5,676 nt of DNA, taken from positions 1-5,676 of the forward strand of contig DASVHF010000001.1 of assembly GCA_036382695.1 (NCBI GenBank), written 5' to 3'. The stretch's first letter is position 1. The number at the start of each line of letters is the position of its first letter. Shown one piece after another: positions 1 through 4,822 of the stretch. The notes under the pieces are model-generated. The model ran no database searches, was not told the origin of the DNA, and saw only the letters and a program-made list of their open reading frames with translations. Source of the stretch: DASVHF01 sp036382695 (GTDB taxonomy: Bacteria; Patescibacteriota; Microgenomatia; Woykebacterales; RBG-16-39-9b). The position numbers and the translations under genes were made by a program.

Positions 1-270
1 CACCACACCATCGACTACTGCTTTAGAAGTGGGAAGCTGGTGGGAACTCCGGTGTCCTGGAGCTGGGGGGAGGTGTTGGCGCCTTTTTGGCAGTACAAGG
101 GGGAAGTCAGCTCCAAGCAGTACTGGCTTAGCGCCTCCAGCTACTATTCCTTCCGCCAGGGGGAGTTCGGGCTATGTATTAAGTGGCTCGGATGTCCCCA
201 GCACGTCTACCCATGGATCTCCTGGTACGCTTACGGTGATGGTAGCGCGTACTACAGGCAAGGAGGCTAG
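1..270 (+). CDS. C-terminal part of an unrecognised Trp/Tyr/Gly-rich protein (5' partial)
   Basis: The frame is open from the first base to a TAG at 268-270, giving about 89 residues, so the start lies outside the window. The visible part is unusually rich in Trp, Tyr, Ser and Gly. It has three Cys (in YCFRSGK, in LCIKW and in LGCPQ) and an aromatic tail (YPWISWYAYGDG). There is no membrane segment, and the composition resembles small secreted beta-rich proteins of high-GC Gram-positive bacteria. That resemblance is an impression, not a family match. The next gene begins 2 nt after its stop, and its ribosome site lies inside this gene's last codons, so the two are probably co-transcribed and perhaps translationally coupled. 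Base composition is GC-rich, unlike the genes from 728 on. An internal ATG at 40 exists, but nothing requires it as the start. Function unknown. Confidence 0.6.
   Translation, partial: HHTIDYCFRSGKLVGTPVSWSWGEVLAPFWQYKGEVSSKQYWLSASSYYSFRQGEFGLCIKWLGCPQHVYPWISWYAYGDGSAYYRQGG
260..266 (+). promoter_or_regulatory. Strong Shine-Dalgarno site for the 92-aa membrane protein
   Basis: AAGGAGG lies 6 nt before the GTG at 273. It is a near-perfect anti-16S match and fixes that start. None of the three core genes downstream (728, 1781, 2988) has such a site. Confidence 0.8.
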
Positions 271-272
271 CG

Positions 273-551
273 GTGAAAGACCATCTACTGATGGTGGTTG
301 CCCTGGTGGTGTCGGCCGTCGTAGTCATTCTCCTTCCCTTCTTGGCTGTCCCAGCGATGGTGGTGACCCCTGCGGTGGGGTTCCTGATCTACTATCATCG
401 GGGAGTCAAGCCTGGGGTGGTGGCAGCTTTCGTGGCGTTTTTGGTCGTATGTACCATTACCGCCGGGACGCTGGTGACCGCCTCGCGAGATGAAGGGGGA
501 TCCGAAGACATGAGAGGGCCTGAAGTGACTGAGGAGCAGCCAGTCCCGTAA
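273..551 (+). CDS. Small multi-span membrane protein, function unknown
   Basis: This 92-residue protein starts at GTG, chosen because AAGGAGG sits 6 nt upstream. Residues about 4-25, 26-41 and 47-70 are long runs of Val, Ala, Leu, Ile and Phe and should form two or three membrane helices. The short basic loop YYHRGVKPG (about 40-48) separates the second and third, and by the positive-inside rule it is probably cytoplasmic. The last 20 or so residues are hydrophilic and acidic (SRDEGGSEDM, then EVTEEQ). No catalytic motif or known family is visible. It follows the Trp/Tyr-rich gene by 2 nt, so the pair looks like a small operon ending at the terminator 14 nt downstream. GC content is high, as in its upstream neighbour and unlike the genes that follow. 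It could be a phage- or plasmid-type small membrane protein, but that is speculation. Confidence 0.65.
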   Translation: MKDHLLMVVALVVSAVVVILLPFLAVPAMVVTPAVGFLIYYHRGVKPGVVAAFVAFLVVCTITAGTLVTASRDEGGSEDMRGPEVTEEQPVP

Positions 552-564
552 CCACATCTACAAC

Positions 565-620
565 GTGGCCGCTTTTGGAGTACCTGCCGGAACACTCCGA
601 GAGCGGCCCACTCTTTTTCT
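565..620 (+). terminator. Rho-independent terminator after the membrane-protein gene
   Basis: GTGGCCGCT (565-573) pairs with AGCGGCCCAC (602-611), with one bulged C. GGAGT (577-581) then pairs with ACTCC (594-598), closing a 12-nt loop. The stem is followed at once by TCTTTTTCT (612-620). Strong GC stem plus T-run is the classic intrinsic form. It ends the GC-rich upstream unit. Confidence 0.85.
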
Positions 621-627
621 GGGTAAC

Positions 628-656
628 TTGATTTCTCACCGTAATTGCCGCATAAT
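628..656 (+). promoter_or_regulatory. Predicted sigma70-type promoter for the fic-gpsA unit
   Basis: TTGATT (628-633) and CATAAT (651-656) are separated by exactly 17 nt. They match the consensus at 4/6 and 5/6. It lies just after the upstream terminator and would start RNA near 662-664. The repeat hairpin (669-709) would then lie in the leader of the Fic message. Predicted from sequence only. Confidence 0.5.
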
Positions 657-662
657 TACCGC

Positions 663-752
663 ATGAAAGTGACAAGTAACAAGTTAGTTTCTCTCTTGTT
701 ACATGTTACGTGTTACCTGTTACAAAAATGTTCATACCCAAATTCAATATAA
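663..752 (+). other. Possible 29-codon upstream ORF overlapping the Fic start
   Basis: ATG at 663 opens 29 codons ending TAA at 750-752, out of frame with the Fic gene and running across its start at 728. It begins MKVTSNKLV, the same repeat-encoded peptide phase seen in the ligase, followed by a Leu/Cys/Tyr-rich stretch from the reverse repeat copy. The ATG falls almost at the predicted transcription start, so it could be read as a leaderless peptide. It may equally be a by-product of the repeat sequence. Confidence 0.15.
669..724. repeat. Inverted pair of ACAAGTN heptamer repeats forming a leader hairpin
   Basis: A forward copy (669-687: GTGACAAGTAACAAG then TTAG) faces a reverse copy (695-724: CTTGTTAC, ATGTTAC, GTGTTAC, CTGTTAC, each a 7-nt unit). 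The arms 669-683 and 695-709 can pair over 15 positions with one mismatch and one G-T wobble, around an 11-nt loop (684-694). No T-run follows, so it is not an intrinsic terminator for the + strand. It ends 4 nt before the preferred Fic ATG, where it could affect translation or RNA stability. The same unit recurs inside the ligase gene. Confidence 0.75.
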
Positions 753-1777
753 CAAATCAGGTTCTAACAAACATTGGCCAAATCGAAGCCTCTAAAGCAG
801 TGATAGAAAACTCACCTCTCGTTCCAGCTTATGAAGCAAAATTTCGCCAAGAAGCAATAGTCCGCACAGTTCATCACGGCACTCATATTGAAGGAAATCC
901 ACTGGAGCAGCCGGAAGTTGAGAAAGTGCTGGCCGGACGCGATGTGCCGGCTCGCGACCGGGATATTCAGGAGATTTTAAATTATCGGGAAGTTTTAAAA
1001 TTCATTAACGCCAAAAAAGACGAACCAGTTACGGAAAAAATCTTGCTCGAAATTCACAAGCTGACGACCAAAAAAATTCTCAAAGCAGACGAGGCAGGAA
1101 AATATCGGTACACACAAGTTCGCGTGACAAACTCAAAGACAGGCGAAACATCATACTTACCACCGCCGCCTGGCCAAATAGCAGATTTGATCAGAAGATA
1201 CTTACTTTGGTTAAATCAGGTTAGGGGTGATGAAACCCATCCGGTGATAAAAGCGGCGATAACTCACTACGTAGTCGTTGCGATTCACCCGTTTATAGAT
1301 GGCAATGGTCGGGCGGCTAGAGCTTTGTCCACGTTGGTTCTTTTTAAAGAGGATTACGACATTAAGAAATTTTTCTCGCTGGAGGAGTATTTTGATCGCG
1401 ATAGCGCAAGTTACTATTCTGTTTTGCAAAAGACATCGAATCAGTCAAAAAAGGTTGATGAGCGAGATTTGACTAGCTGGATTGAATATTTTACCCAAGG
1501 TTTGGCTAATGAGCTAGCTCGTGTTCGCGAAAAAGTCCAACGGCTCTCGGCCGATTTGAAGCTGAAAGGAAAAATGGGCCAAGTTCCACTGAATGAGCGC
1601 CAGTTAAAATTGGTTGAGTACATGCAAAAAGCGGGTCAGGTATCCAACAAAGAGTGGCGCGAGTTCATCCCGATGGTCAGTGATGATACAATACTGCGTG
1701 AGTTAAAATATTTAATGAAAAAAGGGCTGGTCAAGAAACGCGGCCGGACAAAATCAGCATCATACATGCTTAAGTAA
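728..1777 (+). CDS. Fic-domain protein with C-terminal winged-helix-like region (probable AMP transferase)
   Basis: This is a 349-residue protein if it starts at ATG 728. A GTG at 710 would add six residues (MLPVTK) encoded wholly by the repeat, so 728 is preferred. Neither start has a Shine-Dalgarno site. Residues 187-198 read HPFIDGNGRAAR, the full Fic motif HxFx(D/E)GNGRxxR with the catalytic His and the phosphate-binding GNGR loop, so the enzyme looks active. Near residues 52-57, THIEGN resembles the N-terminal inhibitory helix whose Glu blocks ATP binding in self-restrained Fic proteins. A PPPP stretch at about 145-148 fits the flap before the active site. The C-terminus (about 285-349), with NERQLKLVEYM and ELKYLMKKGLVKKRG, looks like a winged helix, as in many Fic-HTH proteins. 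Fic enzymes usually transfer AMP from ATP to a protein hydroxyl, and the target here is unknown. gpsA follows after 3 nt. Confidence 0.93.
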   Translation: MFIPKFNITNQVLTNIGQIEASKAVIENSPLVPAYEAKFRQEAIVRTVHHGTHIEGNPLEQPEVEKVLAGRDVPARDRDIQEILNYREVLKFINAKKDEPVTEKILLEIHKLTTKKILKADEAGKYRYTQVRVTNSKTGETSYLPPPPGQIADLIRRYLLWLNQVRGDETHPVIKAAITHYVVVAIHPFIDGNGRAARALSTLVLFKEDYDIKKFFSLEEYFDRDSASYYSVLQKTSNQSKKVDERDLTSWIEYFTQGLANELARVREKVQRLSADLKLKGKMGQVPLNERQLKLVEYMQKAGQVSNKEWREFIPMVSDDTILRELKYLMKKGLVKKRGRTKSASYMLK

Positions 1778-1780
1778 ACT

Positions 1781-2743
1781 ATGAAAGTCTCTGTTATTGG
1801 AGCAGGAGCGTTTGGGACTGCTTTGGCGACACAATTAGTCAGAGGTGGTAACGAGGTTAAAATCTGGGCTTATGAGAAAAGAGTGCGGGATGAAATCAAC
1901 CAGCTCCATCAAAATCTAACATATCTGCCTGATGTCAAGCTTTCTCTGGATATAGTGGCTACAAATAAGTTAAGCGAGGCTTGCAGTTTCTCTGATTTTA
2001 TTTTTCTGGCCCCACCATTTTTTGCTTTGCGAAAAGTTCTTCCAAAAACAGCAAAGGGGAAAATATTTGTCTGCGCCTCAAAAGGTATTGAGAAAAACAC
2101 TCACAAGCTCGCCAATCAAATTATTGAGGAGAGTATTTCTGGAAAACCTTCGATAGCAGCTATTAGTGGTCCTTCATTTGCCAAAGAATTAGCGGTAGGT
2201 AGTGAGACAAAAGCGATTTTGGCAAGCGAAAATAAGAAAGTATTAAAGAAAGTAGGCAGTTTATTAGAAACCAATAAATTCCGGGTAAACTTTTCAGATG
2301 ATGTGGTTGGTGTGGAGCTAGGTGGAGCGCTTAAAAATATTTTGGCAATACTAGCTGGTATGGGAGCAGGGGCAGATTTGGGTAGCAATTTTCAGGCAGC
2401 AGTTTTTACCGAGGGTTTGAAAGAGATGATTAGGATTGGAGAAAAAATGGGAGCAAAGGAAAAAACTTTCCATTCAGTTGCAGGTATTGGAGATTTATTT
2501 CTGACTACGACGAGCGACCTGTCAAGAAACTTTACTTTCGGTTACAAGCTTGGGTCCGGAACAGACGTGAAAGAAGCACTAGCAGTAAAAAATGCCATCG
2601 AAGGTGTGGGAACAGCAGAATCGGCTTATCATTTGGCGAACAAATTTGGAATCAAGACCCCTCTGTTTTATAATGTCTACGCGACAGTTTTTGAAGGTAA
2701 AGACCCAAAGAGGGCTTTAGAAGATATTTGGAAAGCAATATAA
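1781..2743 (+). CDS. gpsA: NAD(P)+-dependent glycerol-3-phosphate dehydrogenase
   Basis: This 320-residue protein is close to the usual length of about 330 for GpsA. The enzyme reduces dihydroxyacetone phosphate to sn-glycerol-3-phosphate in the cytoplasm, the entry point to bacterial phospholipid synthesis. The N-terminus has the Rossmann dinucleotide loop GAGAFGTALA (7-16). Then come SKGIE (100-104) and SGPSFAKE (129-136), both standard family blocks. GGALKN (181-186) carries the catalytic Lys185. The C-terminal domain has GIGDLFLTTTSDLSRN (235-250), the substrate/NAD-binding signature with its Asp and Arg, followed by GYKLGSG. No key residue is missing. The ATG lies 3 nt after the Fic stop, and no Shine-Dalgarno is visible, so it is probably co-transcribed and reached by re-initiation or by SD-independent initiation. 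Codon use is AT-rich. The gene ends directly against a fragment of a second Fic-like C-terminus. Confidence 0.97.
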   Translation: MKVSVIGAGAFGTALATQLVRGGNEVKIWAYEKRVRDEINQLHQNLTYLPDVKLSLDIVATNKLSEACSFSDFIFLAPPFFALRKVLPKTAKGKIFVCASKGIEKNTHKLANQIIEESISGKPSIAAISGPSFAKELAVGSETKAILASENKKVLKKVGSLLETNKFRVNFSDDVVGVELGGALKNILAILAGMGAGADLGSNFQAAVFTEGLKEMIRIGEKMGAKEKTFHSVAGIGDLFLTTTSDLSRNFTFGYKLGSGTDVKEALAVKNAIEGVGTAESAYHLANKFGIKTPLFYNVYATVFEGKDPKRALEDIWKAI

Positions 2744-2814
2744 AATGTCTAATGAAAAAAGGCCTCGTGCGCAAGAAAGGGAAAACGAAAGCCGTGGTGT
2801 ATGCTTTAAAGTAA
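2740..2814 (+). pseudogene. Remnant of a second Fic-type C-terminus
   Basis: Read in the frame ending at TAA 2812-2814, the 24 codons give IKCLMKKGLVRK then KGKTKAVVYALK. The end of the Fic gene (1703-1777) reads LKYLMKKGLVKK then RGRTKSASYMLK. By eye, 15 of 24 residues are identical, and several others are I/L or K/R swaps, while only about 44 of 75 bases match. Many differences are synonymous, so the two diverged as protein-coding sequence before this piece lost its front. The fragment overlaps the gpsA stop by 4 nt and has no credible start or Fic domain. It looks like the stump of a paralogue or of an older Fic allele cut off where gpsA now ends. Confidence 0.7.
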
Positions 2815-2824
2815 GTAAGCTTTA

Positions 2825-2845
2825 GCTAGGCATAAGATGCCTAGC
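2825..2845. repeat. Perfect 9-bp palindromic hairpin after the Fic remnant
   Basis: GCTAGGCAT (2825-2833) and ATGCCTAGC (2837-2845) are exact reverse complements around a 3-nt AAG loop. No T-run follows, so it is not a standard terminator. It could cap the 3' end of the fic-gpsA message, or be part of the hairpin cluster that follows. Confidence 0.7.
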
Positions 2846-2848
2846 GCA

Positions 2849-2945
2849 GAATTCGAGAATACTTGAGAAATAGATCGCTGAAGCGCTCTGCGACTACTTA
2901 GTAGGCTATGAGAAGCTCGAAAATTCCGAAAGTATTGAGGATACT
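2849..2945. other. Cluster of potential hairpins, candidate structured RNA or DNA element
   Basis: GAATTCGAG (2849-2857) can pair with CTCGA plus ATTC (2916-2926, two bulged A), closing a branch. That branch holds CGC-TGAA-GCG (2876-2885) and CTAC-TTA-GTAG (2894-2904). An alternative fold pairs GCAGA (2846-2850) with TCTGC (2887-2891). A separate hairpin follows, AGTAT (2931-2935) with ATACT (2941-2945). All reading frames here are short and no tRNA T-arm signature is visible. The density of pairings is more than I would expect by chance, but I cannot compute a folding energy. It could be an RNA, a 3' UTR or a short palindromic repeat element. Confidence 0.35.
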
Positions 2946-2970
2946 ATTATGTCCTTAAGTAAGCCTGTGG

Positions 2971-2979
2971 TGATATAAT
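2971..2979 (+). promoter_or_regulatory. Extended -10 promoter of the DNA ligase gene
   Basis: TGATATAAT is a perfect extended -10 (TGnTATAAT). No good -35 is seen at the normal distance, as is common for extended -10 promoters. Transcription would start at about 2985-2988 and the ligase ATG is at 2988, so the mRNA should have little or no leader. No Shine-Dalgarno is present. Confidence 0.65.
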
Positions 2980-2987
2980 TATTTACT

Positions 2988-4748
2988 ATGAAATTTTCAG
3001 AATTAGCCACTTATTTTGAAAAACTGGAGGGAACTTCTAGCCGGATTGAACTGACAAATATTCTCTCCGATCTTCTAAAAAAGGTTTCCAACGATGAAAT
3101 TGATAAAGTTGCCTATCTTTTGCAAGGTCGCGTGGTTCCTTTCTTTGAGCCTATCGAAATGGGCATGGCGGATAAGATGGTAATTCAAGCGCTCGTTCGT
3201 GCGTACGGAGTCGATGCTGGGCAAATCAACGAGCTTGGCGCGCAACTGGGGGATCTAGGGTTAACTGCACAGCGCTTAAGTGACAAGTTACAAGTTACAA
3301 GTAACAAGCTGACTATCTTAGATGTTCACGAAAGTCTATACAAAATTGCTACTACAGGTGGAGTAGGGAGTGTAGAGAAAAAAATCAATGTTTTGGCAGA
3401 CTTACTCTCGAATTTAGATTCAAAAAGTGCGAAACACTTAGTTAGAATTACACTCTCAAAACTCCGGCTTGGAATAGGCGACCCGACAGTGCTCGACGCT
3501 CTTTCAGTAGCCAAGACAGGTGAAAAGACCTATAGATCTTCTCTTGAAGAAGCTTATAACAAAACTAGCGATCTTGGGTTCGTGGCTAAGACTTTCTGGA
3601 GTAAAGGAATAGAAGCGGTTAAAAGAGTTCAATTACAAGTAGGTAAACCAGTCCGTCCGGCACTTGCTGAGCGTCTGCCAGATGCGAAAGCTGTAATAAA
3701 AAGAGTAGGTACTGAGTTTGCAGTTGAGCCAAAGTACGATGGTTTCCGCAATCAAGTGCATCTGCAGAAACAAGTAACAAGTAACAAGCAACAAGTTAAA
3801 ATTTTTTCTCGCAATCTTGAAAATATGACTAATATGTTTCCGGACCTTATCGAAGCGGTGAAAAAAGAAGTGAAAGCGACTAGCGCAATTTTGGAAGGTG
3901 AAGCGATTGCCTACAACCCGGCAACAGAAGAATTTTTACCTTTCCAGGAAACGACAAAAAGGAGACGCAAGTATGGAGTAGAAGAATTTGCCGCCAAACT
4001 TCCTCTGAAACTTTTTGCTTTCGACCTGCTTTATTTGAACGGAAAAGATATTACTAGCCTTCCTTACAAAGAGAGGAGAGCCAAGCTTGCCCAGATTGTT
4101 TCTGGGGACGGCCAGATTTTAGTCGCTAAAGAAGAAATTTTGCATTCTGCGGATGAATTGGTAAAAATGTTTGAAGAGCAGGTGACGGCTGGTTTGGAAG
4201 GCGTGATGATAAAAAAACTTGATGCTCCATACAAAGCAGGAAATCGTGGTTTTCATTGGATAAAATTCAAAAGAATGGCAGCAGGAGAGCTGAGTGACAC
4301 AATTGATTGTGTACTATTGGGAATTTATTCAGGGACTGGGAAAAGAACTGAGTTTGGTGTTGGAGGGTTGCTGATGGGGCTTTATGAGCCTAAAAAAGAT
4401 GAGTTTGTGACTGTAAGCCGGGTTGGAACTGGTCTTACAGACGATGAGTGGCGGAAAGTAAAAGCAATAAGCGATAAGTTGCAAGTGACAAGAAAACCTG
4501 CTCGTGTGAATTCAATTATCAACCCCTCTATTTGGGTGGAGCCAAAAGAAGTTCTCGAAATATTTGCTGACGAAATCACCCGCAGCCCGGTGCATACAGC
4601 GGGCAAGGTTAATAACGAGCCGGGTTACGCCCTCCGTTTCCCACGTCTGATTTCCTTCCGAGGTAACGACAAAAGACCAGAGGATGCAACGACGGTTAAG
4701 GAACTAGTGGAGATGTATAAGCGTCAGAGAAAAGTTAAGGTAAAATGA
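2988..4748 (+). CDS. lig: ATP-dependent DNA ligase, archaeal/eukaryotic LigI-like
   Basis: This 586-residue protein has the three-domain layout and usual length of archaeal-type ligases. It seals nicks through an enzyme-AMP intermediate. The N-terminal DNA-binding domain (about 1-215) includes TTGGVGSVEKK and LRLGIGDPTVLDAL. Motif I is KYDGFR (249-254), with Lys249 as the AMP acceptor. SRNLEN (274-279) follows, then motif III ILEGEAIAY (301-309), IIIa FAFDLLYLNG (343-352), IV EGVMIKK (404-410) and V WIKFKR (424-429, Lys426 and Lys428). The OB domain ends with EITRSPVHTAGK and RFPR...DKRPEDATT, typical of the family. All nucleotidyl-transfer motifs are intact. Three in-frame copies of the ACAAGTN repeat add or replace residues at about 98-107, 261-271 and 495-503. 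It has its own promoter and probably a leaderless mRNA. Most bacteria rely on NAD+-dependent LigA, so this may be an accessory or a replacement ligase. Confidence 0.95.
   Translation: MKFSELATYFEKLEGTSSRIELTNILSDLLKKVSNDEIDKVAYLLQGRVVPFFEPIEMGMADKMVIQALVRAYGVDAGQINELGAQLGDLGLTAQRLSDKLQVTSNKLTILDVHESLYKIATTGGVGSVEKKINVLADLLSNLDSKSAKHLVRITLSKLRLGIGDPTVLDALSVAKTGEKTYRSSLEEAYNKTSDLGFVAKTFWSKGIEAVKRVQLQVGKPVRPALAERLPDAKAVIKRVGTEFAVEPKYDGFRNQVHLQKQVTSNKQQVKIFSRNLENMTNMFPDLIEAVKKEVKATSAILEGEAIAYNPATEEFLPFQETTKRRRKYGVEEFAAKLPLKLFAFDLLYLNGKDITSLPYKERRAKLAQIVSGDGQILVAKEEILHSADELVKMFEEQVTAGLEGVMIKKLDAPYKAGNRGFHWIKFKRMAAGELSDTIDCVLLGIYSGTGKRTEFGVGGLLMGLYEPKKDEFVTVSRVGTGLTDDEWRKVKAISDKLQVTRKPARVNSIINPSIWVEPKEVLEIFADEITRSPVHTAGKVNNEPGYALRFPRLISFRGNDKRPEDATTVKELVEMYKRQRKVKVK
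3278..3308 (+). repeat. ACAAGTN repeat, copy 1 inside the ligase (DNA-binding domain)
   Basis: Units of 7 nt run TGACAAGTT, ACAAGTT, ACAAGTA, ACAAG, encoding SDKLQVTSNK (residues 98-107). They lie between GDLGLTAQRL and LTILDVHESL, where family members normally have a short linker in the DNA-binding domain. Confidence 0.8.
3768..3798 (+). repeat. ACAAGTN repeat, copy 2 inside the ligase (adenylation domain)
   Basis: The units are ACAAGTA, ACAAGTA, ACAAGCA, ACAAGTT, encoding KQVTSNKQQV (261-270). They fall between motif I (KYDGFR) and the strand IFSRNLEN, lengthening a beta-turn that is usually only a few residues. Two of the three forward frames would meet TAA in AAG-TAA, and the gene uses the open one. 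Confidence 0.8.
4473..4492 (+). repeat. Degenerate ACAAGTN repeat, copy 3 inside the ligase (OB domain)
   Basis: GATAAGTTGCAAGTGACAAG differs from the matching part of copy 1 at about 3 of 20 bases and encodes DKLQVT within SDKLQVTRK (495-503). It precedes KPARVNS and the WVEP block. It is shorter and more worn than the other two copies, so it could be a chance likeness. Confidence 0.5.
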
Positions 4749-4750
4749 GA

Positions 4751-4780
4751 AGGGCTCCGCATCCGAAGACACGAAGCCCT
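4751..4780. terminator. Possible weak terminator between convergent genes
   Basis: AGGGCT (4751-4756) pairs with AGCCCT (4775-4780) over an 18-nt loop in which two more pairs are possible. On the - strand the stem is followed by TCTCATTTTACC, which suits the aminotransferase message. On the + strand only a later pyrimidine-rich stretch (4791-4803) follows. The short stem and broken T-runs make this tentative. Confidence 0.35.
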
Positions 4781-4822
4781 GCTGCGATCGTCCTCTCTTT
4801 CTTCTGCGTTTCTCCAACCCGT

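Noticed and set aside
29..493. 154-codon + strand frame across the first two genes
   Set aside because: It overlaps two better-supported frames, has no ribosome site, and its Gly/Ser/Arg-rich product looks like a GC-rich shadow.
669..724. CRISPR array or intrinsic terminator
   Set aside because: The units are 7 nt with no spacers, so it is not CRISPR. The hairpin is not followed by a T-run, so it is not a standard terminator on the + strand.
2849..2926. tRNA-like cloverleaf
   Set aside because: A branched fold is possible, but there is no GTTCGA-type T-arm, no acceptor-stem arrangement and no recognisable anticodon arm.
2908..2958. 16-codon ORF (ATG 2908 to TAA 2956-2958) in the gpsA-lig gap
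   Set aside because: Very short, no ribosome site, lies across the hairpin cluster and resembles no known peptide.
2936..2962. A third Fic C-terminal stump ending in LK-stop before the ligase promoter
   Set aside because: Only the last few codons (YYVLK) resemble the Fic end and a TGA precedes them, so the likeness is too short to trust.
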